A DNA stretch of 64,000 bases, taken from contig NZ_CP042464.1 in assembly GCF_015074785.1 (NCBI RefSeq), positions 62,001 to 126,000 on the forward strand, in the 5' to 3' direction. This document shows positions 34,113 through 41,996 of the stretch, in pieces. The DNA comes from Segatella copri (lineage in GTDB: Bacteria > Bacteroidota > Bacteroidia > Bacteroidales > Bacteroidaceae). How positions within the stretch are numbered: the first letter of the stretch is position 1; every line of letters begins with the position of its first letter. The notes under the pieces were generated by a model. That model did not search any database and had not been told where the DNA came from. It saw only the letters and a list, made by a program, of their open reading frames with translations. Position numbers and translations under genes: made by a program.

Positions 34113-35473
34113 TTTAGCTGTTCTTGGTGTTGTCTTTTCAACTTGTTCATGTACCATACCATGACGACTCCGGCGATGACTGCGGCTGAGAAGTCGGAGA
34201 TAGGCATACTGTACCATACTCCATCAATGTCCCAGATCATCGGCAGGAAAGCCAGGAGCGGCAGAAGGATGAGCAACTGTCTCGACAAGGAGAGGAAGAT
34301 ACTGATCTTCACCTTTCCGATGCACTGGAAGAAGTTCGTGATGACCATCTGGAACCCGATGACCGGGAAGCAGAACATCACTACTCTGATCGCCTTAATG
34401 CCCAGGTCTATCAGATGCTTATCGGTAGTAAACATTCTCGCGCAGTAGTAAGGCAGGAACATCGCTATCAGCCAGCCCGTTACCATGATGGCGGTGGCGG
34501 CAATGATGCTCAGATTCAGTACGCGCATCAGTCGGTCCAGTTTCTGTGCTCCATAGTTGTAGCCGGCTATAGGCTGCATTCCCTGGTTTACGCCTAATAC
34601 GAACATGATGAACACCATCGCAATACCATTGGCTATTCCGTAGGCTCCCACGGAGAGGTCGCCTCCGAACCGCACCAGCTGGTTGTTGATGAAGATGACG
34701 ATGATGCAGGCGCACACGTTCATCAGGAAAGGCGAAATGCCGATGGCGAGGATGTTATCTACGAGTTTCCTCTTCAGTTTGTAGATTCCTTTCTTGAAGT
34801 GGAGCAGTTCACTCTTGTTGCTGAAGAGCTTGATCTGCCACATCAGCGCCATCAGCTGCGAAAGGATGGTGGCGATGGCGGCACCCTGTATTCCCCATTT
34901 GAAGACGAGGATGAAGAGGGCATCGAGTATCACGTTCATCACCACCGTGAAGATGGTGGCGTACATCGCCTGCTTGGGCTTGCTCGCTGCTCGGAGCAGG
35001 GCGTTCATGCCGAAATACATGTGGCTCACCACATTGCCCAGCAGGATGATGACCATATACTCATGGGCATAGATGAGCGTCTGGTCGCTGGCTCCGAAGA
35101 ATCTCAGGATTGGGTCGAGGAAGAGCAGACAGATGATGCTCAGTCCGATACCGATGATGAGATTCAGTGAAATCGTGTTACCCAGAATGTTTTGCGCTGT
35201 GGCATAGTCTTTTTGTCCCAACTTCACGCTGATGGCAGTAGACGCTCCTACGCCCACACCGGCTCCGAAGGCAGCGGTGAGGTTCATGAAGGGGAAGGTG
35301 ATGGCGAGACCTGAGATGGCCATGGCTCCCACACCCTGACCGATGAATACTCGGTCTACGATGTTGTAGAGTGAGGCGGCGGTCATCGCAATCATAGCTG
35401 GCAAGGCATACTGAACGAGCAGCTTGCCCACCGGCTTCGTACCTAATTCTAATGTCGCTTGTTTATTTTCCAT
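34097..35473 (-). CDS. MATE family efflux transporter
   Basis: A 458-residue, 12-helix multidrug/toxin extrusion protein. The N-terminus ELGTKPVGKLLVQYALPAMI and IVDRVFIGQGVGAMAISGLA are typical of the family, as is the internal repeat beginning near residue 235 (ILAIGISPFLMNVCACIIV) with GVNQGMQPIAGYNYGAQ. Cation (Na+ or H+) antiport is expected. Substrate unknown. A TACTTTTG box on the minus strand (35546-35553) lies 73 bp before the start. It belongs to a different subgroup from the MATE gene at 61.1 kb. Confidence 0.92.
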   Translation of the reverse strand: MENKQATLELGTKPVGKLLVQYALPAMIAMTAASLYNIVDRVFIGQGVGAMAISGLAITFPFMNLTAAFGAGVGVGASTAISVKLGQKDYATAQNILGNTISLNLIIGIGLSIICLLFLDPILRFFGASDQTLIYAHEYMVIILLGNVVSHMYFGMNALLRAASKPKQAMYATIFTVVMNVILDALFILVFKWGIQGAAIATILSQLMALMWQIKLFSNKSELLHFKKGIYKLKRKLVDNILAIGISPFLMNVCACIIVIFINNQLVRFGGDLSVGAYGIANGIAMVFIMFVLGVNQGMQPIAGYNYGAQKLDRLMRVLNLSIIAATAIMVTGWLIAMFLPYYCARMFTTDKHLIDLGIKAIRVVMFCFPVIGFQMVITNFFQCIGKVKISIFLSLSRQLLILLPLLAFLPMIWDIDGVWYSMPISDFSAAVIAGVVMVWYMNKLKRQHQEQLKVKSL

Positions 35474-35624
35474 TTATATCTGTTTTTGCCTCATAGCCGC
35501 TTGCCCTGCTTCTTTCAGAATGCAATTGCAGCGGCTACTTGTCTGCAAAAGTACAAAAAATATCTGATACCTTATTATATATATGAGAAAAACTTGCATT
35601 TCATGATAAAAACTTCCCTTTTCC

Positions 35625-35656
35625 TTTGGTGTTTTCGTACAATTTCTGTACTTTTG
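35625..35656 (+). promoter_or_regulatory. promoter of the subtilase gene
   Basis: TTTG (35625-35628), exactly 20 nt, then TACTTTTG (35649-35656). Confidence 0.7.
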
Positions 35657-35743
35657 CACTTCAGAATAAACAATTCAACTGATTAATAAATGCAATACAG
35701 AAATATTGCAGCAACAACAATAACAAACCGGACTACCGATATA

Positions 35744-37198
35744 ATGATGAAAAAATTTTTGATGCTTTATGCATTTTTAATGACCACTCTTTCTTTGTTT
35801 GCTCGCGAAGACAGGGTTAGTAATTTTGAGCAACTGATGCGGTTGCCCCGCATCGCCGAAACCGATATGGTGTCGTATCCTGGAGGCAAGTGTATGATGT
35901 ATCGTCTTTATCTCAGAGACAAAGACCTCAGTCACACTCCCTTCTCGGTAAGTCGCCCGGCAGAATTCCTCTCTTCCCGTTCCATAGAGCGCAGAAAGAG
36001 GCAGAATCTGCCCATCGATGTTACCGATTTGCCTGTGGCTCCTGCTTATGAGCAGGCTGTAAGCGAGGCAGGCATCGAGATTGTGGGCAAGAGCAAGTGG
36101 AACAATACCCTGCTGGTCCGCATTCATAAGGAGAAGGAACTACGGAAACTGGATGAACTCGATTTCATCACACGGAAAATGAAGGTCTTCTCTGCTCCCG
36201 ATTCTGTCAGTCAGCGCGTCAGAAGTAGCGTTCGCAGGGGATTGAACGATTGGACTGGTGGAGTAGGCGAATATGGTGCTGCCGATGCGCAGATCCAGTC
36301 GCTCAACGGCAAGCGGCTGCATGAAACCGGACATTTGGGCAGAGGAATGATGATTGCTGTCTTCGACGGCGGATTCATGAATGTGGATAAGATTCCGGCG
36401 CTGCATAATATCAGATTGGCGGGCGTTAAGGACTTTGTGGTTCCTCAATCCAAGAATGTTTTCGCCGAGATGGAGCATGGAACGATGGTGCTTTCTACGA
36501 TGGCTGCCAACGAACCCGAAAGATTCGTGGGGGTGGCGCCTGAGGCTCAATATCTGCTGGTGCGCTGTGAAGATGAGCGCACAGAGAGTCTGGCAGAAGA
36601 GGATTACTGGGCTTTTGCGGCTGAATATGCTGACAGTTGCGGCGTGGATGTCATCAACTCTTCGTTAGGCTATCATGGCTTCGATGATGCGTCAACCAAC
36701 CATCATTATAATGAGCAGGATGGCAATTCTACCCTCATCTCCCGCACCGCTTCGATGTGTGCTGACAAGGGAATCATCTGTGTCAATTCTGCAGGAAACG
36801 ACGGAATGGGAAGCTGGAAGAAAATCAATTTCCCTGCTGATGCACGCAATATCCTTACCGTGGGCAGCGTAAACGAAATGGGCGAGAATGCGGCTTTCAG
36901 TGCCGTGGGACCTACTGCTGACGGCAGAATCAAACCTGACGTGATGGCTTACGGAAGTCCTACCTGTGTGATTACGGGCCGTGGAAATATCATCAATGAT
37001 AACGGAACGTCTTTCTCTTCTCCGCTCATCGCCGGAATGGTAGCGTGTCTCTGGCAGGCTTTGCCTCAGAAGACGGCTAAGCAGATTATGAAACTCGTGA
37101 GATTGGCTGGTAATAATCAGCATCATCCCGATAATGTATTCGGATATGGTGTGCCTGATTTCTGGAAGGCTTATCAGACGGGGAAAGCGATTAGGTAG
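35744..37198 (+). CDS. S8 family subtilisin-like serine peptidase
   Basis: Secreted or periplasmic protease of about 485 residues. The ATG at 35744 (or 35747) is preferred because it gives a clean signal peptide (KKFLMLYAFLMTTLSLFA); an earlier in-frame ATG at 35690 would add 18 polar residues. The catalytic triad is visible: Asp in MIAVFDGGFMN, His in EMEHGTMVLSTMAANE and Ser in NGTSFSSPLIAGMVACLWQ; the oxyanion asparagine is in ICVNSAGNDGMGSW. A long propeptide-like region precedes the Asp. No C-terminal type IX sorting domain is evident. It has its own promoter and is divergent from the MATE gene. Confidence 0.92.
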   Translation: MMKKFLMLYAFLMTTLSLFAREDRVSNFEQLMRLPRIAETDMVSYPGGKCMMYRLYLRDKDLSHTPFSVSRPAEFLSSRSIERRKRQNLPIDVTDLPVAPAYEQAVSEAGIEIVGKSKWNNTLLVRIHKEKELRKLDELDFITRKMKVFSAPDSVSQRVRSSVRRGLNDWTGGVGEYGAADAQIQSLNGKRLHETGHLGRGMMIAVFDGGFMNVDKIPALHNIRLAGVKDFVVPQSKNVFAEMEHGTMVLSTMAANEPERFVGVAPEAQYLLVRCEDERTESLAEEDYWAFAAEYADSCGVDVINSSLGYHGFDDASTNHHYNEQDGNSTLISRTASMCADKGIICVNSAGNDGMGSWKKINFPADARNILTVGSVNEMGENAAFSAVGPTADGRIKPDVMAYGSPTCVITGRGNIINDNGTSFSSPLIAGMVACLWQALPQKTAKQIMKLVRLAGNNQHHPDNVFGYGVPDFWKAYQTGKAIR

Positions 37199-37200
37199 AC

Positions 37201-37239
37201 TTGGAACTTTGAACTTGGAGCTTTGAACTTTATGATTAG
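37201..37239 (-). repeat. heptad array, reverse orientation, after the subtilase
   Basis: On the minus strand GCTAATCATA followed by AAGTTCA-type heptads. Same leader as the arrays before tatD, lutC and xseA. Confidence 0.65.
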
Positions 37240-37296
37240 CTTTGCTGCTATATGATAAGGGAAGTTCCAGGGGGCTAAGTACCAAGTAATAGTATT

Positions 37297-37340
37297 CATA
37301 AAGTTCAAAGTTCAAAGTTCAAAGCTCAATGTTCAAAGTA
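37297..37340 (+). repeat. heptad array supplying the xseA start
   Basis: TCATA leader and about five heptads AAGTTCA / AAGCTCA / ATGTTCA. The ATG of xseA (37329) is in the last full unit, so the protein begins MFKV. Confidence 0.8.
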
Positions 37341-38633
37341 AAAAGGTTATCTCTCTATGAATTGAACTCCATAGTCCGTGAGGTCATTTCGATGTCCTTG
37401 CCCGACAGCTATTGGGTGGAAGCGGAACTCTCCGAGGCTCGCGAGGGCTACGGCGGGCACTGCTATCTGGAACTCATCGAGAAGGATGAGCGCTCTAATA
37501 CGCCCATTGCCAAGGCGCATGCCTCCTGCTGGCGAAACCGATGGATGTTCATCAAACCGAATTTCGAGCGCATCACCGGACAGCGCATTCATGCCGGTAT
37601 GAAAGTGCTGCTCAAGGTGCACGCGCAGTTTCATGAGAACTATGGCTTTTCCTGGATAGTAGATGATATTGACCCTAACTATACGATGGGCGATATGGCG
37701 CGCAAGCGGTTGGAAATCATCAATACGCTGAAAGCAGAGGGCGTCTTTGAACTGCAGAAGGAGTTGGTGCTCCCGATGTTCTGCCAGCGCATCGCCGTCA
37801 TTTCCAGTGCTACGGCTGCTGGATATGGTGATTTCTGCAACCAGCTTGCCGATAACGATTATGGTCTGCAGTTTCAAACCCGCCTCTTTCCGGCTACGAT
37901 GCAGGGCGAGGGGGTAGAGCAGAGTGTGATAGCTGCCCTCGACAGTATCAATGCCGAATGGGAACAGTTTGACTGCGTAGTCATCATCCGAGGCGGTGGT
38001 GCTACGAGCGATCTCTCGGGTTTCGACACTCTGGCGCTTGCCGAGAATGTGGCAAACTTCCCGCTGCCTATCATCACGGGAATAGGACATGAAAGGGACG
38101 AGAGTGTGCTGGATATGATTTCTTTCCAACGTGTAAAGACACCGACAGCCGCTGCCGCCTTCCTCGTTAATCATCTTACTGAGGTTTATGCTCGTGTAAT
38201 GAATGCGCAAGAGGCTATCGTGCAGAATGTGAAGCACCGTCTGCAGGTGGAGAAGATGAGGCTAGACAGACTGAGCAACACGATTCCTGTCCAGTTTTCG
38301 CTGGTGAAGACGAAGCAGGGTGCCTATCTCGACCGCTTGATGAGTCGTTTAAGCACAAATGTCCAGTCGAAACTATCGGAAGCCCAGCGCCATTTCGAGA
38401 TTCTTTCTCAGAATGTTCAGCCGATATTGGAAAGGAAGATGCTCAACGAGAGTCATCGTCTGCAGCTTCTTTCCCAGCGCATCCAGGCACAAGACCCCGA
38501 ATTGTTGCTGAAACGTGGCTACAGCATTACGCTGAAAGATGGCAAAAGCATCCATTCTGCCTCGCAACTGAAGTCTGGCGACATCATTGAAACGAGGTTG
38601 GCCGAGGGCAGCGTGAAGGCAAAAGTTGAATAA
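37329..38633 (+). CDS. xseA: exodeoxyribonuclease VII large subunit
   Basis: Catalytic subunit of exonuclease VII, which digests single-stranded DNA from both ends. The N-terminal OB fold covers about residues 8-105 (LSLYELNSIVREVISMSLPD, WVEAELSEAREGYGGHCYLEL). The catalytic domain has IAVISSATAAGYGDFCNQL, VVIIRGGGATSDLSGFDTLA and IITGIGHERDESVLD. A long coiled coil (about 290-395) precedes the C-terminal LLKRGYSITLKDGK motif. The start codon and first four residues come from a heptad repeat. It forms an operon with xseB across a 203-bp gap containing a three-hairpin element. Confidence 0.95.
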   Translation: MFKVKRLSLYELNSIVREVISMSLPDSYWVEAELSEAREGYGGHCYLELIEKDERSNTPIAKAHASCWRNRWMFIKPNFERITGQRIHAGMKVLLKVHAQFHENYGFSWIVDDIDPNYTMGDMARKRLEIINTLKAEGVFELQKELVLPMFCQRIAVISSATAAGYGDFCNQLADNDYGLQFQTRLFPATMQGEGVEQSVIAALDSINAEWEQFDCVVIIRGGGATSDLSGFDTLALAENVANFPLPIITGIGHERDESVLDMISFQRVKTPTAAAAFLVNHLTEVYARVMNAQEAIVQNVKHRLQVEKMRLDRLSNTIPVQFSLVKTKQGAYLDRLMSRLSTNVQSKLSEAQRHFEILSQNVQPILERKMLNESHRLQLLSQRIQAQDPELLLKRGYSITLKDGKSIHSASQLKSGDIIETRLAEGSVKAKVE

Positions 38634-38673
38634 TAGTTTATAATTTATAGTTAATAGTTTATAGCAATCTGGC
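38633..38673. repeat. AGTTTAT heptads after xseA
   Basis: Units TAGTTTA, TAATTTA, TAGTTAA, TAGTTTA with a 7-bp period, starting at the xseA stop codon. Confidence 0.55.
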
Positions 38674-38698
38674 TCCAGACGCCCTGAACGTTGAACTT

Positions 38699-38791
38699 CA
38701 CACGCCCTGAAAGGGCAGAAGCTCCTAGCCCAGGGCATCGCCCTGGGTAATAAAGGACGCAATCTTGTCGCCCTGTAAGGGCAAAAGCTTT
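38699..38791 (+). repeat. three-hairpin REP-like element, copy A (xseA-xseB)
   Basis: A 51-nt conserved block holds hairpin 1 (GCCCTGAAAGGGC) and hairpin 2 (CCCAGGGCATCGCCCTGGG). A variable spacer of about 19 nt follows, then a 23-nt block with hairpin 3 (GCCCTGTAAGGGC) and AAAAGCTTT. Copy B, in reverse, is at 47822-47913; the two conserved blocks are identical between copies. Confidence 0.9.
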
Positions 38792-38836
38792 AAAATATCC
38801 ACTATTAACTCTGTTACCCCAAAACAAAATAAAAAT

Positions 38837-39031
38837 ATGGAAAAAGAAGAAATGAAATACGAACAAGCCGTAAGAGAGCTTGAAGAAATCGTAGAAAGAA
38901 TGGAGAATGATGAACTCGATATTGATCAGCTCTCCGAGCAGTTGAAACGTGCCAAAACCTTGGTGAAACTCTGTAAAGACAAACTCACCAAGACCGATGA
39001 GGAAATCAAGAAACTCCTCAGCGAGGATTGA
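38837..39031 (+). CDS. xseB: exodeoxyribonuclease VII small subunit
   Basis: A 64-residue protein (MEKEEMKYEQAVRELEEIVE, then NDELDIDQLSEQLKRAKTL and LCKDKLTKTDEEIKKLLSED) with the helical hairpin of XseB, which activates XseA. The ATG at 38837 is chosen: the open frame upstream runs into the three-hairpin element, and family members begin a few residues before KYEQAV. Second gene of the xseAB operon. Confidence 0.93.
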   Translation: MEKEEMKYEQAVRELEEIVERMENDELDIDQLSEQLKRAKTLVKLCKDKLTKTDEEIKKLLSED

Positions 39032-39082
39032 TTTACGATAAGCAGAAACTTGTTGGAAATTGTAGAAGAAAGTTGAATTTTC

Positions 39083-39202
39083 GCGCACGGATCTCACGGA
39101 TCTCACGGATTTTGGCTCCTTCGGAGTTTTGGCTGTGAGGCTTAGTGAGTACCGTTGCTTGCAACGAAGAAGATCCGTGAGATCTGTGAGATCCGTGTGC
39201 GA
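39083..39202. repeat. large hairpin of 9-bp repeats (GGATCTCAC)
   Basis: The left arm (39083-39113) has three GGATCTCAC-type units; the right arm (39171-39202) is its inverted copy (GATCCGTGAGATC pattern). The loop holds two minor hairpins (GCTCCTTCGGAG and GTTGCTTGCAAC). It lies 52 bp after xseB and may act as terminator or dispersed element. Confidence 0.75.
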
Positions 39203-39748
39203 CTTAAATACCATCCGTAAATATGATACTTAGGCATCGTAACTATCTTGTTTACGGCCGGGGGGTAACTAGGGTGAGTAGGAAATCGCTTTTTCTGGGA
39301 GTCTATATATATACTATATCTTTCCTATAGTAAACGAACCTTTACATAAGGAAACTCTTAGAAAGTACTCTCCCCTTACTTACCCTACCCACCCGTAGAA
39401 GGGCAGGTCGGGGGCGGTATCCTGCTGCGAATAGTCATCCTCTGCTCTTGGCGATGAAGTCGGTGAAGGGTGAACCTCGATGCCAACCTTTAGCGTTAAT
39501 AATGTGTTAAAAACACCCCATAACCCATTATAATAGAGATTCTTATATTTCTAGCATGCGCTGTATATACAAAGTTCTTTTTACTAGGGTTCACCCCAGA
39601 GCCGAAAAGGTGAATGCTTGGGGCAAGTGTTCACCCCGCTGTTCACCATTTGGTAACTATCGACAAAGATACGACAAAAGGCTTCCTGTTTTATTTCAAG
39701 CAATGTTCGTTCATTGGCATTGGGGTTGTTGCATTATCCACTTCCTGT
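39203..39748. other. 546 bp without a supportable gene
   Basis: No credible coding region. A minus-strand frame is open from 39550 to a stop at 39380 (57 codons, ending DLPFYGWVG) but has no start codon. Short GGTTCACCCC-like words recur around 39470-39650. It may be the debris of a mobile element; this is not proven. Confidence 0.4.
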
Positions 39749-39800
39749 AAGAGGGTGTGTCATAAGTCTGGATAATAGTTGGTGTATAACAGTTGACTAC

Positions 39801-39868
39801 CGCATGCACAACAGGTGTTGTGCATGCGCATATCAGCTGTTATGCAAGCGCACAACAGCTGTTGTGCG
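39801..39868. repeat. three successive palindromes
   Basis: CGCATGCACAACA and TGTTGTGCATGCG flank GG (39801-39828); an imperfect GCATATCAGCTGTTATGC follows; then a perfect CGCACAACAGCTGTTGTGCG (39849-39868). They share a GCACAACAG half-site theme. Confidence 0.75.
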
Positions 39869-39882
39869 ACCGAAGATACTGA

Positions 39883-39986
39883 CTGTCTCAACAACATATC
39901 CTATCTCTTCCAACAACTTATTCTGTCTCTTCCAACAACATATCCTATCTCTTCAAGCAACATATTCTATCTCTTTCAACAAATAG
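39883..39986. repeat. 22-bp tandem array (about 5 units)
   Basis: Units at 39901, 39923, 39945 and 39967 begin CTATCTCTTC or CTGTCTCTTC and contain CAACA; a shortened first unit starts at 39883. All within the MITE-like element. Confidence 0.8.
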
Positions 39987-40029
39987 AAGAGGGTGAATCA
40001 TAAACTTATGACACATCCTCTTTCAATTT

Positions 40030-40640
40030 GACTTGAATAGAACGCAAACCAGCGTTTTACATGGTAAAGGTCTTGAAAATCCCTCACTCTGAGGAATTTC
40101 CGAACGCATATCAAGGCTAAGCCTAACTACAACCTTTGCACCCCACTTGTATTGTTTCTGCTTCTCGCAAATGTCCTCGCCCAAACTCCAGTAGAATTTG
40201 AGCATTTCCGTATTCACTTTGACAGCAGCTTTAAGTTGTGCCATGCGGAAACGTTTCTTCAGGTCAGACAATCACTTCACATAGTTCTTGTCTGCCATGA
40301 AGGAGTCGCTATTCACGAACTGCGGTATATTATCTTTATTTTTCATATCATTACCTTTTTTGAAATCCTTAGTTTCCTTTATATCAGAAAGTGTTGCTTC
40401 AATGTCTTCTATTGTAGGCAACTGGCTCTGTATGTTTTCAGGCATGAGCTTAGACATCCTTCTTGTAATTGTGCAACAAGTTATTGCACATTTACTTCGT
40501 CTAATTTGGAAACAGCTTGTTGTCAAATTGTAAGTTGCTCATTATAAAACTGATACCATTGTCTGATATACTTCAAGTTTCTGTATGAAAGCCCTTTCAT
40601 ATCTGGGAACTCTGCCACAACTTGTGGAAAGTTTACTCTA
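40030..40640 (-). pseudogene. DUF1016 (YhcG-like) nuclease remnant, rearranged
   Basis: Two pieces of a DUF1016 protein, whose family has a PD-(D/E)XK nuclease domain. First along the minus strand (40640 to about 40480) is a middle part with EFPDMKGLSYRNLKYIRQWY, broken by stops after QLTI and VNVQ. Then, about 40500 to 40030, comes an N-terminal part starting near MPENIQSQLPTIEDIEATL, with a UGA stop in place of the expected tryptophan codon (NYVK-stop-LSDLKKRFRMAQ), then KAAVKVNTEMLKFYWSLGED and MRSEIPQSEGFS, where it is cut by the MITE-like element. The two pieces would join in the opposite order in an intact gene, so the locus has been rearranged. Confidence 0.75.
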
Positions 40641-40780
40641 ACAATCCCAACTCTTTCAGATAGCCCTCAATCTCCTTGTCAAGGTCAGCACGTTTGGCCT
40701 CCAGGTCCTTGATTGCCACGTAGTTTGTTTGCAACTTCTCAAAGTTTGTCAAGAAATTTCTGTTGTAATTCTTCGCTCAT
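40633..40780 (-). pseudogene. short remnant resembling the end of a type I methylase (HsdM-like)
   Basis: The minus-strand frame starts MSEELQQKFL, hits a frameshift near GACAAAC, and continues in another frame as TNFEKLQTNYVAIKDLEAKR, ADLDKEIEGYLKELGLLE, stop. The Lys/Glu-rich helix ending in EGYLKELG resembles C-termini of type I restriction methylase subunits; this is a recollection without a search. Its stop overlaps the DUF1016 remnant. Confidence 0.35.
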
Positions 40781-40784
40781 ATCG

Positions 40785-41432
40785 TTATTTCTTTTTTATA
40801 TTCAATGATTCACTGACATTGATATATTTTTCGTCTTTATCTGTTATATACTGATGGCTGTACTTTCCTTTTCCCTCATTTAGGATTATTACACCATTCC
40901 AAAAGGATGTCGGACTTATGGCATAGCTTGGGTCTAAACAGAATATTTTCTTGACACCGTCTTTTTGTTCTTCATACCCAATAGCAAGTACAGCATGAGC
41001 GCCACCTTTAAAAGACAGAGCGGTAATCAAAGGCGTGTCGCTATCTATTGCAGTCCTAAGTTCTTCTACAAAAGAAGTTTGGTCTGATAAAGATGCTGTA
41101 TATTGAAGAGGCGAAGATGTAACCTCTTTAGCAAAAGAATGGGATAGCTTTTCTTTTATTTCGGAAAAATAAAATCCATCACGGCACAGTCCTTCTGTCA
41201 CAAAGAACTCTTTGAAGAGTCTCCCTTTTGCGGTATTTCCCTTAAATGTTGTTTTCAAGTTGACAATTTGATTACGAGTAAGAACCTTTAGTATGAGCAG
41301 GTTCATCATCATGGAATATACGGCACAAGCCCCATCCATTTCTCCTTGTTGTAAATGGACAGGTTGCCACTTGCGGTTAAATACACTAACACCCGAAGCC
41401 GTTATATCTAAATCTTTAATAATCTTAATCAT
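40785..41432 (-). CDS. papain-like (C39-like) cysteine peptidase candidate
   Basis: A 215-residue protein with no name that I recognise. A papain/C39-like active site can be read: QQGEMDGACAVYSMMMNLL (Gln then catalytic Cys at about residue 37), GGAHAVLAIGYEE (His, about 147) and FCLDPSYA (Asp, about 165), in the right order and spacing. There is no signal peptide, no membrane helix and no attached transporter domain, so it is probably cytosolic. Visibly A/T-richer than the neighbours. Its first ten codons are duplicated just upstream (see the repeat at 41405-41488). It is the only intact gene of a decayed accessory island. Confidence 0.6.
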   Translation of the reverse strand: MIKIIKDLDITASGVSVFNRKWQPVHLQQGEMDGACAVYSMMMNLLILKVLTRNQIVNLKTTFKGNTAKGRLFKEFFVTEGLCRDGFYFSEIKEKLSHSFAKEVTSSPLQYTASLSDQTSFVEELRTAIDSDTPLITALSFKGGAHAVLAIGYEEQKDGVKKIFCLDPSYAISPTSFWNGVIILNEGKGKYSHQYITDKDEKYINVSESLNIKKK

Positions 41433-41488
41433 TGTCGCTTTGTTATATATCTAAATCTTTTGTAATCTTAATCATTGTCACTTTGTTA
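41405..41488 (-). repeat. 41-bp direct duplication of the peptidase start region
   Basis: 41405-41445 and 41448-41488 differ at only three positions. Each copy carries an ATG followed by codons for MIKI(I/T)KDLDI; the upstream copy ends in TAA at once, making a possible 10-residue leader peptide. Confidence 0.85.
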
Positions 41489-41745
41489 TTCCCAACTGAA
41501 TGTCCTTATTATAGAACGCAGTTTCTTTGCCTTTTCAAAACATTGTGTCCACAAAGACACAGCAAGTTATGTTTCGAGTTACTCGAAACCTTTTGGGTTA
41601 CTCCCAAAAGAACTTGCCTGTCGGTGATTTGTTCCTCCGTAGTCGGACAATTAAGATGGAAAGAACATATAAAAACAGCATAAAAAGTTTCTGATTTTTC
41701 TCATAGACAATTTAAATTTTATATTTTTGTGCAAAATTAGAAACA
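41489..41745. other. intergenic DNA of the decayed island, with three small hairpins
   Basis: No gene is supported here. TGTGTC/GACACA (41544-41561), GTTTCGAG-TTA-CTCGAAAC (41571-41589) and CTTTTGGG-TTA-CTCCCAAAAG (41590-41610) are adjacent hairpins; the last two share the loop. TATTTTTG (41722-41729) is a possible -7 box for the AbiEii remnant. Confidence 0.55.
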
Positions 41746-41950
41746 ATGACAGAACTATTTCCATGACAGTCCTTTGCTGTCTAAATCTCTTGTGCTGAAA
41801 GGTGGTATAGCCATCAATCTCACCGTTTTCCAACTGCCAAGACTCTCGGTAGATATAGACCTTGACTTTACTGTGGATTGCGACCGAGAATCCATGCTCT
41901 CCATTCGCCAAGAAGTGAATAACGAGATTCTACGCTATATGGAGTCGGAT
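41746..41950 (+). pseudogene. AbiEii/AbiGii-type nucleotidyltransferase toxin fragment
   Basis: An ATG at 41746 opens MTELFP and stops at once. In the next frame the text is HDSPLLSKSLVLKGGIAINL, then FQLPRLSVDIDLDFT and EVNNEILRYMESDG. LVLKGG and LSVDIDLD are the nucleotidyltransferase signature of AbiEii toxins. The similarity ends near 41950, so only about 65 of the usual 250-300 residues remain and no antitoxin is present. A non-functional relic. Confidence 0.75.
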
Positions 41951-41996
41951 GGTTCTCGAATCTGGTGCTGTGCTCGTCATCAATGATGCTTTTCTC

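Larger units (their letters stand above)
39749..40022. mobile_element. MITE-like element bounded by 19-bp inverted repeats
   Basis: The left end AAGAGGGTGTGTCATAAGT (39749-39767) and right end ACTTATGACACATCCTCTT (40004-40022) are inverted copies with one mismatch. A second left-like copy (AAGAGGGTGAATCATAA, from about 39987) lies just inside the right end and makes a hairpin there. No transposase is encoded. Inside are three palindromes and a 22-bp tandem array. The right end cuts into the DUF1016 remnant, as an insertion would. No clear target duplication was identified. Confidence 0.6.

Noticed and set aside
38765..38836. Upstream extension of xseB
   Set aside because: The added residues are encoded by the three-hairpin element; family members start near KYEQAV.
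38651..39214. 187-codon minus-strand frame opposite xseB
   Set aside because: It is made of repeat sequence (hairpin units, REP-like element) read by chance; xseB on the plus strand is certain.
39380..39550. 57-codon minus-strand frame ending DLPFYGWVG
   Set aside because: No start codon and no recognised family; kept only as possible debris.
41432..41683. Plus-strand 83-codon frame in the decayed island
   Set aside because: Cys-rich nonsense-like sequence crossing three hairpins; no support as a gene.
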